NCBI GenBank assembly: GCA_041874725.1 | Contig: CP097466.1 | Coordinates: forward strand, 124,001 to 188,000 | Direction: 5' to 3' | DNA: 64,000 nucleotides | Source of the DNA: Duganella sp. BuS-21 | GTDB taxonomy: Bacteria > Pseudomonadota > Gammaproteobacteria > Burkholderiales > Burkholderiaceae_D | Part shown: positions 52,534 through 62,901 of the stretch, in pieces | Layout: every line of letters begins with the position of its first letter | Position numbering within the stretch: position 1 is the stretch's first letter | Position numbers and translations under genes: made by a program | Notes under the pieces: generated by a model | What the model saw: the letters and a program-made list of their open reading frames with translations, nothing else | Database searches by the model: none | Told to the model about the DNA's origin: nothing

Positions 52534-55380
52534 ATGGAACAGATCCGCATTCGCGGCGCACGCACGCACAACCTGAAAAACATCAATCTCGATCTGCCAC
52601 GCAACAAGCTGATCGTGATCACCGGCCTGTCCGGTTCCGGCAAGTCCTCGCTGGCGTTCGACACGCTGTATGCGGAAGGTCAGCGCCGCTATGTGGAATC
52701 GCTGTCGGCCTACGCCCGCCAGTTCCTGCAGCTGATGGAGAAGCCGGATGTCGACCTGATCGAGGGCCTGTCCCCGGCCATTTCGATCGAGCAGAAAGCC
52801 ACCTCGCACAATCCGCGTTCCACCGTCGGCACCGTGACCGAGATCCACGATTACCTGCGCCTGTTGTACGCCCGCGTCGGCACGCCGTATTGCATCAACC
52901 ACCCGGACCACGCGCTGGCCGCGCAGACCGTGTCGCAGATGGTGGACGCCGTGCTGGCGCTGCCCGCCGACACCAAGCTGATGATCCTGGCGCCGGTGGT
53001 GGCCAACCGCAAGGGCGAGCACCTGGACCTGTTCGAGTCGATGCAGGCGCAGGGCTTCATCCGCTTCCGCGTGCAGAGCGGCACGCATGCCGCCAAGATC
53101 TACGAAGTGGAAGACCTGCCGAAGCTGAAGAAAACCGAGAAGCACACCATCGACGTGGTGATCGACCGCGTGAAGGTCAGCGCCGACATCAAGCAGCGCC
53201 TGGCCGAGAGCTTCGAGACCGCGCTGCGCCTGGCCGACGGCCGCGCCGTGGCGCTGGAGATGGATACCGGCTCGGAGCACGTTTACTCCAGCAAGTTCGC
53301 CTGCAATGAGTGCGGCTATTCGCTGCAGGAGCTGGAACCGCGCCTGTTCTCGTTCAATAACCCGATGGGCGCCTGCCCGGAGTGCGACGGCCTCGGTCAT
53401 ATCGAGTTCTTCGATCCGAAGCGCATCGTCGCCTTCCCCAACCTTTCGCTGGCTTCCGGCGCGGTGAAAGGGTGGGACCGCCGCAACCAGTTCTACTTCC
53501 AGATGCTGTCCAACCTGGCGGCCTATTACGAATTCGACCTGGACCTGCCGTTCGAGCAGTTGCCGAAGGCGTCGCAGGAAGTGATCCTGCACGGCTCGGG
53601 CAAGCAGCACATTCCGTTCACTTACATCAATGAGCGCGGCCGCACCGTGGTCAAGGAGCACGCGTTCGAAGGCGTGGTCACCAACCTGGCGCGCCGCTAC
53701 CGCGAAACCGATTCAATGGCGGTGAAAGAGGAACTGGCGAAGTTCATCAACGAGAAAAAATGTCCATCGTGCGATGGTGCGCGCCTGCGCGTGGAAGCGC
53801 GCTACGTCAAGGTCGGCAGCGGCAAGCAGGAACGCGCGATTTACGAGATCGCCGAGAAGCCATTGCGCGAGACGCTGTCCTTCTTCGAGCAGCTGAAACT
53901 GAAGGGCGCGAAAAAAGAGATCGCCGACCGCGTGGTGAAGGAGATCATCTCGCGCCTGCAGTTCCTGAACAATGTGGGCCTCGATTACCTGTCGCTGGAC
54001 CGCAGCGCCGACACCCTGTCCGGCGGCGAAGCGCAGCGCATCCGCCTGGCCTCGCAGATCGGCTCCGGCCTGACCGGCGTGATGTACGTGCTCGATGAAC
54101 CGTCCATCGGCCTGCACCAGCGCGACAACGACCGCCTGATCGAAACGCTGAAGCACCTGCGCGACATCGGCAACAGCGTGCTGGTGGTGGAGCACGATGA
54201 AGACGCGATCCGCACCGCCGACTACATCGTCGACATGGGACCTGGCGCCGGCGTGCATGGCGGCGACGTGATCGCCGCCGGCTCGCTCAAGGACATCCTG
54301 AAGAACAAGAAGTCGCTAACCGCGCAGTACCTCAACGGCTCGCTGAAAATCGAAGTGCCGAAGAAGCGCCACGTGGCCGATCCCGACAAGCAGCTGGTGA
54401 TCACCGGCGCCACCGGCAACAACCTGAAGAAGGTCACCCTGAAGCTGCCGGTCGGCCTGATGACCTGCGTGACCGGCGTCTCCGGTTCCGGCAAATCGAC
54501 GCTGATCAACGACACGCTGTACCCGGCCCTGTCGCGCCACCTGTATGGTTCGCAAACCGAACCGGCGCCGCACGACACCATCAGCGGCCTGGAACACTTC
54601 GACAAGGTGATCTCGGTCGACCAGGCGCCGATCGGCCGCACGCCGCGTTCGAACCCTGCCACCTACACCGGCCTGTTCACGCCGATCCGCGACCTGTTCG
54701 CCACCGTGCCGACCGCGAAGGAACGCGGCTACAGCGCCGGCCGATTCTCGTTCAACGTCAAGGGTGGCCGCTGCGAAGCCTGCCAGGGCGATGGCGTGAT
54801 CAAGGTCGAGATGCACTTCCTGCCGGACGTCTACGTGCCGTGCGACGTCTGCCACGGCAAGCGCTATAACCGCGAAACGCTGGAAGTGCAGTACAAGGGC
54901 AAGAACATCACCGAGATCCTCGACATGACGGTGGAGGACGCGCACGAGTTCTTCAAGCCGGTGCCGCTGATCGCGCGCAAGCTGCATACGCTGCTGGACG
55001 TGGGCCTCGGCTACATCAAGCTCGGTCAAAGCGCGACCACGCTGTCGGGCGGCGAGGCGCAGCGCGTCAAGCTGTCGCTGGAGCTGTCCAAGCGCGACAC
55101 CGGCCGCACGCTGTACATCCTGGACGAGCCGACCACCGGCCTCCACTTCCACGATATCGACCTGCTGATGAAAGTGATCCATCGTCTGCGCGACCAGGGC
55201 AACACGCTGGTCATCATCGAGCACAATCTCGATGTGATCAAGACCGCCGACTGGGTGGTCGACCTGGGGCCGGAAGGCGGTGCGGGCGGCGGCAAGATCA
55301 TCGCCAGCGGTTCGCCTGAAGACGTGGCGGCCAATCCGGCCAGCGTCACCGGCAAATACCTGGTGCCGCTGCTGAAGTAA
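52534..55380 (+). CDS. uvrA: Excinuclease ABC subunit A
   Basis: 948 residues from ATG 52534 ([20 protein letters not shown]); upstream codons are promoter sequence. Two ABC ATPase halves: Walker [11 protein letters not shown] (N half) and [10 protein letters not shown] (C half), signature LSGGEAQRI and LSGGEAQRV. Zinc modules CNECGY...CPEC and CEACQGDG...CDVCHGK. Damage recognition in nucleotide excision repair with UvrB. Length is normal for the family. Confidence 0.98.
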   Translation: MEQIRIRGARTHNLKNINLDLPRNKLIVITGLSGSGKSSLAFDTLYAEGQRRYVESLSAYARQFLQLMEKPDVDLIEGLSPAISIEQKATSHNPRSTVGTVTEIHDYLRLLYARVGTPYCINHPDHALAAQTVSQMVDAVLALPADTKLMILAPVVANRKGEHLDLFESMQAQGFIRFRVQSGTHAAKIYEVEDLPKLKKTEKHTIDVVIDRVKVSADIKQRLAESFETALRLADGRAVALEMDTGSEHVYSSKFACNECGYSLQELEPRLFSFNNPMGACPECDGLGHIEFFDPKRIVAFPNLSLASGAVKGWDRRNQFYFQMLSNLAAYYEFDLDLPFEQLPKASQEVILHGSGKQHIPFTYINERGRTVVKEHAFEGVVTNLARRYRETDSMAVKEELAKFINEKKCPSCDGARLRVEARYVKVGSGKQERAIYEIAEKPLRETLSFFEQLKLKGAKKEIADRVVKEIISRLQFLNNVGLDYLSLDRSADTLSGGEAQRIRLASQIGSGLTGVMYVLDEPSIGLHQRDNDRLIETLKHLRDIGNSVLVVEHDEDAIRTADYIVDMGPGAGVHGGDVIAAGSLKDILKNKKSLTAQYLNGSLKIEVPKKRHVADPDKQLVITGATGNNLKKVTLKLPVGLMTCVTGVSGSGKSTLINDTLYPALSRHLYGSQTEPAPHDTISGLEHFDKVISVDQAPIGRTPRSNPATYTGLFTPIRDLFATVPTAKERGYSAGRFSFNVKGGRCEACQGDGVIKVEMHFLPDVYVPCDVCHGKRYNRETLEVQYKGKNITEILDMTVEDAHEFFKPVPLIARKLHTLLDVGLGYIKLGQSATTLSGGEAQRVKLSLELSKRDTGRTLYILDEPTTGLHFHDIDLLMKVIHRLRDQGNTLVIIEHNLDVIKTADWVVDLGPEGGAGGGKIIASGSPEDVAANPASVTGKYLVPLLK

Positions 55381-55397
55381 AGCGCGACAGGCCCGCC

Positions 55398-56285
55398 ATG
55401 AAGATCAACAAGAAACGCGTGGTGCCGATTGGCGTCGTGCTGTTCGTGCTGGCCATCGGCGGGCTGATCGCCGACATCGCCTGGACGGTGAGGCAGCAGC
55501 AGCTGGACCTCATCACCAACTTCTACAGGGACCATCTGTCGCGGCCGGATAAGCGGCAGGCGAGCCAGGTGCCAACAGGATCGTTCTACACCAAGGAGCT
55601 GGAAGCGCTGGTCGACGCCAACCTGCAGCTGTGCGACAGCCTCTCGCGCGGCGATGATATCTGCGGCTACGGCGCCGACGGCGATGTCTTCCTCGACGCG
55701 CAGGAAGTCCCGCCCAGCCTGGACTTCGAACGATCGCACTTCAGCGTTGAACGCGTCGGCAACCAACTCGTTGAAGCCACTTTCAACATCAATCCGGACA
55801 TGGGCGCGGCCCATGAACGCCACATCCGCTTCGTGCTGGTCGATGAAGACCCGGGCTGGCGCGTGGACGACATGCTGTATGGCGAGGGACGCTCGATGCG
55901 CCAGGAGATCGCGCGCGAAAACCAGGCCATCGTGGCGCGCGCCAGCGAGTTGGCCGACGCCGCCGGCTGGGTATTCAACTACCTGCGCAACGACGACATG
56001 CTGGACCGCGTGGTGCGCTTCATCGCCTTCCCGGTGCAGGTATGCGACCAGTATGGCGTATGCACCGCCATGAAGCGCGACGACATGCGGCTGCTGCAGG
56101 CGCTCGACGCGCTGGCCGACAGCGGTGTAGGCCAGGAGACGCTGCCCAAGCCGGGCCAAGTCGTCGCCGCTGAAGGCAAGGTCGTCGCATTGCACGCCCT
56201 TGACTTCACCTTCAGGAACAAGGCCTGGTGGGTTACGAAGATAGACCTGCGACGCGCTTCTTCTCCGCCGTTACCCAATCCTTGA
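55398..56285 (+). CDS. Membrane-anchored protein of unknown function (DUF3828-like)
   Basis: 295 residues, one N-terminal membrane helix (about 8-28), then a soluble periplasmic part with a pattern like DUF3828 (FYTKELEALVDANLQL, FVLVDEDPGWRVDDMLYGEG). The first ATG follows uvrA by 17 bases. Its 3' end overlaps the convergent DUF885 gene by 53 bases. Confidence 0.6.
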   Translation: MKINKKRVVPIGVVLFVLAIGGLIADIAWTVRQQQLDLITNFYRDHLSRPDKRQASQVPTGSFYTKELEALVDANLQLCDSLSRGDDICGYGADGDVFLDAQEVPPSLDFERSHFSVERVGNQLVEATFNINPDMGAAHERHIRFVLVDEDPGWRVDDMLYGEGRSMRQEIARENQAIVARASELADAAGWVFNYLRNDDMLDRVVRFIAFPVQVCDQYGVCTAMKRDDMRLLQALDALADSGVGQETLPKPGQVVAAEGKVVALHALDFTFRNKAWWVTKIDLRRASSPPLPNP

Positions 56286-58035
56286 TGCGGGTTTCCAGCA
56301 CGTCCAGCGGCAGGGCGCCCGCGCCCAGCACCTGGTCGTGGAACTTGCGGATGTCGAAGCCGGCACCGAGTTCCTTGCGGGCGTAGTCACGGAGTTCAAG
56401 AATCTTCAACTGGCCGATCTTGTAGCCCAGCGCCTGGCCCGGCCACACGATGTAGCGATCGGTCTCGCTCTGCACTTCCACTTCCTCGATGCCTGAATGG
56501 TCATGGAAGAAGTCGACCACCTGCTGGCGGTTCCACTTCTTGGCGTGCAGGCCGGTGTCCACCACCAGGCGGATCGCGCGCAGCATCTCATCCTGCAAAT
56601 GGCCGTAGTAGCTGTAAGGGTCCTTGAAGAAGCCCAGCTCTTCGCCCAGGCGTTCCGAATACAGCGCCCAGCCTTCCACATAGGCCGTGTAGCCGCCTTG
56701 CTGGCGGAAGTCCGGCAGGCCGGCGATCTCCTGGGCGATGGTCAGCTGCATGTGGTGGCCAGGCACGCCTTCATGCAGCGCCGTGGTTTCGATGCCGATG
56801 GTGGAGCGGTGCTCGAAGTCGCCGGTGTTGACCATCACGCGGCCCGGACGCTTGCCGTCCGGCGAGCCGGTCATGTAGGCGGCGCCGGAAGCGCCCTTCT
56901 CGCGGAACTCCTCCACCGATTTGATTTCCACTTTCCCCTTCGGTAGCACGCCGAACTGGTTGGTCAGTTGGGTGTACATCTGGTCGGTGAATTTCTGATA
57001 CAGGTCGATGATCTCCTGGCGCGATTTCGGACGTAGCGCAGGATTGTCAGCCAGCGCCTTGTTGAAGGACTTCAGATCGCTGTAGCCCAGCTTTTTCGCA
57101 GTCTCCAGCATCTGGCCTTCGATGCGCGCCACCTCGGACAGGCCCAGTTGGTGGATCTGCTCCGGCATCATATCGGTGGTGGTGGACGAGCGGGCCTTGA
57201 AGGTATAGCGCGCATCGCCATCAGGCAGCGACCACATGCCGACGTCCTTGCGGCCATGCGGCAGGTACTTGGTCTTGGTGTAGACAGCCAGCTTCTTGTA
57301 CGCCGGGACCACGTCGTTCTTCACCGCCGCCAGCAGCTCCTTGCTCAGGCGCGCCTTGTCGGCGGCCGAGAACTCTTTCGGGAAGCGTTTCAGCGGTTCG
57401 GCATACGGCGACTCGGCCGGCTTCATGGCCGCCACGTCCTCGCACTGCTTGACGATTTTCGGGATCAGGAACTGCGGCGGCATCAGCTTGTCCTTGACGC
57501 CGTTATCCATCTGCACGCGGGTCTGGTCAAACAGCTTGGGCAGCGTGCGCAGGCGCTTGATGTAGTCCTCGTAATCCTTCACCGTTTCAAACGGCAGCGC
57601 GGAGACGATTTGCGGCGTGTCGATATGCACGCCGGAGTTTTGCGCCAGCGGCATCTCCCAATCCTTGAAGCGGGCGCCTTCTACGCCCTGGCGCAACTGA
57701 CGCACCATCAGTTCGCGGTTCAACTGCTCCTGCAGCGGGAAGCCGGTGGTGTCCACCGCCTCGAAGCGCTTGAGGAAATCTGCGCTGGCCTTGATGTCCT
57801 GGTCGATCCCGGCCTGCGAAAAGTCGGACCATTTATCGTTGTAGCGCTTGTCGCCCAGCAGCGAAGCCCATTCCGGGCTGTTGCGCATGGTGTATTCCCA
57901 CTGCTCTTTGATCAGATTATTCAGGGTCGAACGGCGCGCTTCCAGGTCGGGAGCGGCGGTATCGGCATGGGCCACGCCCAGGATCAGGGTAAACAACAAG
58001 GCGCTGGCGGCGCCGATACGGGTAGTCGTTGTCAT
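56233..58035 (-). CDS. DUF885 family metallopeptidase-like protein, exported
   Basis: 600 residues with a signal peptide (about 1-24, GVAHADT). DUF885 features: LLGDKRYNDKWSDFSQAG early and the zinc motif HEGVPGHH (an HExxHH variant with Glu following His). Later TAYVEGWALYSERLGEELGF supplies the downstream Glu ligand. So it is probably a zinc peptidase or carboxypeptidase of the periplasm; substrate unknown. Confidence 0.85.
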   Translation of the reverse strand: MTTTTRIGAASALLFTLILGVAHADTAAPDLEARRSTLNNLIKEQWEYTMRNSPEWASLLGDKRYNDKWSDFSQAGIDQDIKASADFLKRFEAVDTTGFPLQEQLNRELMVRQLRQGVEGARFKDWEMPLAQNSGVHIDTPQIVSALPFETVKDYEDYIKRLRTLPKLFDQTRVQMDNGVKDKLMPPQFLIPKIVKQCEDVAAMKPAESPYAEPLKRFPKEFSAADKARLSKELLAAVKNDVVPAYKKLAVYTKTKYLPHGRKDVGMWSLPDGDARYTFKARSSTTTDMMPEQIHQLGLSEVARIEGQMLETAKKLGYSDLKSFNKALADNPALRPKSRQEIIDLYQKFTDQMYTQLTNQFGVLPKGKVEIKSVEEFREKGASGAAYMTGSPDGKRPGRVMVNTGDFEHRSTIGIETTALHEGVPGHHMQLTIAQEIAGLPDFRQQGGYTAYVEGWALYSERLGEELGFFKDPYSYYGHLQDEMLRAIRLVVDTGLHAKKWNRQQVVDFFHDHSGIEEVEVQSETDRYIVWPGQALGYKIGQLKILELRDYARKELGAGFDIRKFHDQVLGAGALPLDVLETRIKDWVTAEKKRVAGLSS

Positions 58036-58228
58036 GTTGGCCTATCTTGTGAAAAAAATGGTGAGCGTGCACTGTAACGGGCGAAACGGCAAACCTCAGG
58101 CCAATTGTGACGAAATGCTAAAACTGCAGCCTCGATTGCAGAATCAGGCAACCATGCTGCAGGAACCGCACTGATGCGTCGGACGGCGGATTTCTAGAAT
58201 GGCTCCATCAACTTACCGAGGAGCCACC

Positions 58229-59575
58229 ATGCACACCATCGATCAAATCTATATCAACGGGCAGTTCGTCACGCCGCACGGCGCGGAAATGTTCGACCTG
58301 ATCAATCCGACCACCGGCCAGCGCGATGGCCAGGTGCGGCTGGGCGACGCGGAGGACGCGCGACGCGCGATTGCCGCCGCCAAGGCTGCGTTCCCGGCGT
58401 TCTCGCGCTCCAGCAAAGCCGAGCGTGGCGCAATCTTACAAAGATTGCACGATGCCGTGCTGGCCCGCGCAGGCGACTCGGCCATCGCGCAGGTCGAGGA
58501 ATATGGCGGCCCGGTCAACACCAGCTCGGCCCGCTCACGCTACACGCCCGCAATGTTTCTGGATGTGAAGAAGATGGAGGAGCACGCCTTCGTCAAAACC
58601 ATGAATACCGCCAAGGTGGTGCTGGAGCCGGTGGGCGTGGTCGGCATCATTACGCCGTGGAATTCCAGCGCGTGGTTCATCGCCAATAAAGTGGCCACGG
58701 CCATCGCCGCCGGCTGCACGGTGGTCGTCAAGCCAAGCGAACTGAGCGCGCGCCAGAACCAGATCCTGACCGAATATTTCCACGCAGCACAGCTGCCGCC
58801 AGGCGTGGTGAACATCGTCAATGGCCGTGGCGATGTGGTGGGTGCCGAGCTGAGCGCGCATCCGGAGGTTAATAAAATCTCCTTCACCGGATCGACTGCG
58901 GTCGGTAAAAGTATCGCCCGGCTCGGCGTCGATACGATGAAACGCATCACCTTGGAATTGGGCGGGAAAAGCGCCAATATTATTCTCGACGATGCCGATT
59001 TTGAAAAAAGCCATTCCTGCAGCGGTGCAAGCCTGCTTCATGAATAATGGACAGGCTTGTATTTCCGGCAGCCGCTTGCTGGTGCCGGAACATAAGCTGG
59101 AGCAGGTGAAGCCGTTGGTGAAAGCAGCTGTGGCGGCGATTAAAGTGGGCGATCCGCGTAATCCCGACAACACGCTCGGCCCGCTGCTAAATCAAAAGCA
59201 ATTCGAACGCGTGCAACGTTACATTCAAATCGGGATGGATGAAGGTGCCGAGTTAATCGCGGGCGGAGTCGGGAAACCTGAGGACTCGAATCCGGTTACT
59301 TCATCCTCCCGACCGTATTCACGAATGTCACCAATAACATGACGATAGCACGTGAGGAAATATTCGGTCCGGTTCTTTCCATTATCAGCTATAAAAATGA
59401 AGAGCAAGCAATTGAAATCGCCAACGACACGCCGTACGGTTTGCAAGCCTATATCAGCTCGACTAATCTGGGAAGCGCCAACCGGATGGCGCGGGAAATA
59501 CTAGCGGGCCGGGTTCATATCAACGGTATCCATGACGATTTGATCGAACCTGAAGCAGGCCTTTTCATGCCATAA
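58229..59575 (+). pseudogene. NAD-dependent aldehyde dehydrogenase, frameshifted and C-terminally deleted
   Basis: Begins HTIDQIYINGQFVTPHGAEM with GAGGAGC upstream. Conserved parts: GVVGIITPWNSSAWF, KPSELSARQ, FTGSTAVGKSIARLG, LELGGKSANII and the Cys region NNGQACISGSR. An extra A in a run (59001-59006, six As) shifts the frame; a missing G near 59281 restores it. The last part (REEIFGPVLSI ... INGIHDD) then jumps to LIEPEAGLFMP, lacking about 25 residues normally holding PFGGFKQSG. That deletion shows real decay, not only sequencing error. Aldehyde substrate not deducible. Confidence 0.85.
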
Positions 59576-59609
59576 ATTGGCACGAAAAGGCCAACATCCA
59601 GCATGGCTC

Positions 59610-59723
59610 CTAGTAATACACCAGGTCATCGTTGGTGTCTGGCAGCGCGCGCAAAATCTGCCACAAGTCGCTGCGCAGGATCAGATACAGGGCAGCGGGG
59701 ATTATCAGTAATAAGGTCAGCAT
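59610..59723 (-). CDS. 37-residue membrane microprotein, TetR-controlled
   Basis: Not a long frame, but well supported: ATG 59723 has GGAG six bases upstream and encodes MLTLLLIIPAALYLILRSD, one hydrophobic helix, then a soluble tail ending DDLVYY with TAG at 59610-59612. An ATG four codons upstream (59735) would destroy the ribosome binding site as a leader. A perfect copy of the operator found before the TetR gene lies 13-34 bases upstream. Function unknown. Confidence 0.6.
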   Translation of the reverse strand: MLTLLLIIPAALYLILRSDLWQILRALPDTNDDLVYY

Positions 59724-59735
59724 CGCAATCTCCAT

Positions 59736-59757
59736 ATTTCGCACAGGTGTGCGAAAT
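59736..59757. promoter_or_regulatory. TetR operator at the microprotein gene
   Basis: ATTTCGCACA-GG-TGTGCGAAAT, perfect 10-bp arms with a 2-base spacer. The same sequence with one change is before the TetR gene (60426-60447). Confidence 0.75.
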
Positions 59758-59799
59758 TAGTTTAAATAAAACCGCAGGACGGACCTGCGGCGTTGGGTA

Positions 59800-60417
59800 C
59801 TAATCCGGATCGTTAAAACTCTTATAGGTCGATATTAATCTGCTGAAAGCACGCTGCATATGGCGCTGCGCTGGTTCGTCGCGCAGGAAGCGGGTATCGT
59901 GAATTAATCCCACGATCAGGCTGTATATTTCAAATACTAATTGACCGGGCTCGGTATCGGGACGCAGCTGGCCTAATTCGATAGCTTGCAATATGGTTTT
60001 ACGCAGCGATGCACGCCATGCGTCTACACCTTGCTGCAAACGGTCGCGCAACGGCCCGCTCTGGTCGTCGAATTCAAAGGCGCCGGCGCTATATAAACAG
60101 GAATTACGCAAGCCTTCGCCAGCCGCACGATGAGACCATGCATTCACCTGGGCGATCAGGCGCGGCAGGCCCTTGGGTAATTGCAGCGATGGCAGGAATA
60201 TCTCCGCCCCAAAGCGCCGGTCATATTCGTCGAGTACCGCGGCTTGCAAAGCCTCCAGCGAACCGACGCGGGAAAATACCCCGCTTTTACTGATGCCGGT
60301 GCGCTTGGCCAATTCACCCAGCGACAACTTGCCGATGCCGTCAGCGGCCGCCATGTCCAACGCGGCGTCGATGATGGTGGCGTAGGTCGCCTCGCTTTTT
60401 GCTGTCAAAGTATCCAT
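59800..60417 (-). CDS. TetR-family transcriptional regulator
   Basis: 205 residues. HTH: IIDAALDMAAADGIGKLSL, ELAKRTGISKSGVFSRVGSL. The C-terminal domain resembles the YcdC/TetR_C_13-like group (FEFDDQSGPLRDRLQQGVDA; VFEIYSLIVGLIHDTRFL). Operators are found before its own start and before the microprotein gene just downstream, so both are probably repressed by it. The adjacent dehydrogenase pseudogene may have been its former metabolic target. Confidence 0.92.
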   Translation of the reverse strand: MDTLTAKSEATYATIIDAALDMAAADGIGKLSLGELAKRTGISKSGVFSRVGSLEALQAAVLDEYDRRFGAEIFLPSLQLPKGLPRLIAQVNAWSHRAAGEGLRNSCLYSAGAFEFDDQSGPLRDRLQQGVDAWRASLRKTILQAIELGQLRPDTEPGQLVFEIYSLIVGLIHDTRFLRDEPAQRHMQRAFSRLISTYKSFNDPD

Positions 60418-60425
60418 GGATGAAC

Positions 60426-60447
60426 TTTAGCACACCTGTGCGAAATT
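60426..60447. promoter_or_regulatory. TetR operator at its own gene
   Basis: TTTAGCACA-CC-TGTGCGAAAT, 9 bases upstream of the TetR ATG; one change from the palindrome at 59736-59757. Confidence 0.7.
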
Positions 60448-60553
60448 ACTACGGAATTTTATAGCGATGACTATCAAATAAGTTAACTGATTGGAGATTA
60501 TTGTAATTTCGTCTATAGTTTGATCATTTAACAATGACGAAAGAAGGCAGGAC

Positions 60554-62839
60554 ATGACCCTGAAACTCACATGTTTGACCATGCTGCTAGCAGCGGCGTA
60601 TACGGCAGAGGCCAGCAATGCCTGGCCGGAGCTCAAAAGTAACGATCTTCAGATCGTTGCCGGCAGCCCGCTGGACTTCAGTGCCTTGACACCGGCGGGC
60701 GAAGCGGGTTCCTACGGCCGCATCAACATAGCGTCAGGGCGGCTGTCGTTTTCGAACACGCCCAATACACCGGCACCGCTGCAATGTGCATCGTTGGCCT
60801 GGAGTCCCATTACCGGCTCCTTCCCGGACCACGACACTGCCGAACTGTATGCCGAACAACTCAAGCGACATGGCTATAACCTTGTGCGTTTCCACTATAT
60901 TGAGGGGACGCTGATGCACGGGGTGAGTGTCAACACCCAGTACAACGCTATTCAGCTTGACCGCTTTTACTACCTGCTGAAGCAACTGAAGAATCGCGGC
61001 ATCTATTGGATGATCGATATGATGTCGTCCGAAAATGGTTCTATAGGCGACACGGAAGCTAACCGCTGGGTTTCCCATCAAGATCTTAAATTCCGCGTAC
61101 AGATCCCGAGCGACGAAGTCGCACGACAGGCATGGAAGGACCAAGTTTACTCCATTTATGCCCGCATCAATCCGCATACGCAGCAATCTACCTTGAGTGA
61201 TCCAGCGTTGGCCGGCGTCGTGTTGGTCAATGAAGGCGAGATTAGCTACCTGTCCGAGCAGGACAATCCCGATGGCACGAAACGCACTGAATATAGGCCG
61301 CAATTGAAGGCGCTGTTCAATACCTACCTCCAGGGGAAATTCTCATCCGATAGCCAGCTAGCCACGGCGTGGACGACCGGCGACCAAGTCGGCATGCTGC
61401 GTTCGGATGAGCATTTGGCTAGCGGCAATATCGATATGCCGAAGCTGAAGGAGTTATCGCTTCGCATGAAAACCTTCCAAGACTTCCTCGCTGGTCTGGA
61501 GGTCAACACCACGATGTGGATGAAGGATTACCTGCGCACCAATGGCTATCCGGGGGTGGTCACTTCTTACAACAACTGGGACCGTATCACTGCAAATAAA
61601 ATGCGCTCAGCGAGAGAGCCACTCAATGCGTCGGCACCGGCACTGGACCTGATTGACGCCCATGGATACCTGTCACCGCCGCCGGCATTTGTTACAAATA
61701 CTTATATGCCTCAGATAAGTATGTCGGATGCCAACAGCATGAATGAAAATCCTGCGATGCGCCTCGCCGCAGTACGTCAGGCGGGCATGCCCCTGGCGGT
61801 GACCGAGTACGGCCAGGTCTTCTGGAATCAATACCGCTTCGAAGCATCGGCAATGGTACCGGCCGTCGCCGCGTTGCAGGGCTGGGACTTCATGTGCATG
61901 CACGCGGAAGGCGCTATCGATCTGAAATACGACAGTAGCGGTCCCGCTCGCAAACGTTCGCTTGGCCCCTACGGCGTGGGCCTTGATCCAGTGCTGCGTG
62001 CCGGTGAAACACTGTCCGCACTTCTGTTCCTGCGTGGCGACGTAGCACCATCGCCGAATCGCGCCACGGTAGTCTATTCGTCGAGCACACCCGATCAGAA
62101 GTACGACTCAGGCAATGCCGTACCCGCCGATTTGCGACCTCTCGCTTTGCTGACCGCCTTGGAACTCAAGTACCCAGAGCAAACCGCAACTGCAGCAACG
62201 CACAACGTCACGTTCGAACCGCGATTGGCTAATCAAAGTTTGACTGAACGGGTAGCGGCGCTGAGTACTGCCAACATCATTTCCAGCCCTACCAACCTGA
62301 CCAACGTAGCTAACAAACTGTTCCACAGCGACACCGAACAACTGCTGCTGGATCAGAATAACCGACGCTTTACTATCAAAACGCCGCGCACAGAGGCATT
62401 GACTACCGCCGTCTCGCTCAGCAACGTCAACTTGAACGCTCTCAAGATTCAAAGCATCGACAGTGCCGCGCTGCTTTCGGCCAGCACCTTGAATCGCGCC
62501 GACACGCTCGGTAGCAGCAAGAATATTTTGTTGATCTTTGCCACCGACGCGGTGAACACCAACATGACGTTCAAGGGAGACAAGCGCGAGATCCTGGATG
62601 CCGTTGGCACGTTGCCGGTTCGCATTCGTCCGGGATTGGCCAAGGCGTCGATCCAGCTACAGCACAAGACTCCAATGCGCATGTGGAGCCTTAGCCAAAC
62701 TGGCGTGCGCCAACGCGAAATCATGCTGACGCCAGTTGAAAGCGAAAGCAGCATTGAATGGAAGTTTGAGCTGAACAACACTGACAGTGTATTCGGCCCG
62801 ACGACCTTTTTTGTAATGGAAGAAGTTACCGCTTCTTAA
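60554..62839 (+). CDS. Exported clan GH-A (GH5-like) glycosidase-like protein
   Basis: 761 residues with a signal peptide (about 1-20, TAEASN). Barrel motifs of clan GH-A: RHGYNLVRFHYIEGTL, GIYWMIDMMSSENG, the acid/base NE in GVVLVNEGEISYL, and the nucleophile Glu in AVTEYGQVFWNQYRF. About 260 further residues form beta-rich domains. The length and the beta-rich C-terminus fit large glycan hydrolases with cell-surface targets; the polymer is unknown. Flanking genes give no pathway. Confidence 0.72.
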   Translation: MTLKLTCLTMLLAAAYTAEASNAWPELKSNDLQIVAGSPLDFSALTPAGEAGSYGRINIASGRLSFSNTPNTPAPLQCASLAWSPITGSFPDHDTAELYAEQLKRHGYNLVRFHYIEGTLMHGVSVNTQYNAIQLDRFYYLLKQLKNRGIYWMIDMMSSENGSIGDTEANRWVSHQDLKFRVQIPSDEVARQAWKDQVYSIYARINPHTQQSTLSDPALAGVVLVNEGEISYLSEQDNPDGTKRTEYRPQLKALFNTYLQGKFSSDSQLATAWTTGDQVGMLRSDEHLASGNIDMPKLKELSLRMKTFQDFLAGLEVNTTMWMKDYLRTNGYPGVVTSYNNWDRITANKMRSAREPLNASAPALDLIDAHGYLSPPPAFVTNTYMPQISMSDANSMNENPAMRLAAVRQAGMPLAVTEYGQVFWNQYRFEASAMVPAVAALQGWDFMCMHAEGAIDLKYDSSGPARKRSLGPYGVGLDPVLRAGETLSALLFLRGDVAPSPNRATVVYSSSTPDQKYDSGNAVPADLRPLALLTALELKYPEQTATAATHNVTFEPRLANQSLTERVAALSTANIISSPTNLTNVANKLFHSDTEQLLLDQNNRRFTIKTPRTEALTTAVSLSNVNLNALKIQSIDSAALLSASTLNRADTLGSSKNILLIFATDAVNTNMTFKGDKREILDAVGTLPVRIRPGLAKASIQLQHKTPMRMWSLSQTGVRQREIMLTPVESESSIEWKFELNNTDSVFGPTTFFVMEEVTAS

Positions 62840-62842
62840 ACC

Positions 62843-62882
62843 AAAAAAAACGGCGCGCAGCGTTTGACCGCTGTGCGCCGTT
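62843..62882 (-). terminator. Rho-independent terminator of pckG
   Basis: AACGGCGCGCAGCG and CGCTGTGCGCCGTT pair with one wobble around TTTGAC. On the minus strand the stem is followed by eight Ts. It also faces the end of the convergent glycosidase gene. Confidence 0.9.
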
Positions 62883-62901
62883 CCTGTCTCCTCCGGCCGG
62901 C

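Noticed and set aside
59603..59803. 66-codon plus-strand frame upstream of the TetR gene end
   Set aside because: The minus strand holds the better-supported microprotein gene with ribosome binding site and operator; this frame runs across the operator.
60554..62839. Possible alpha-glucan enzyme linked to the GH13/GH97 locus
   Set aside because: It is 40 kb away and its motifs are of clan GH-A, which does not act on alpha-1,4-glucans.
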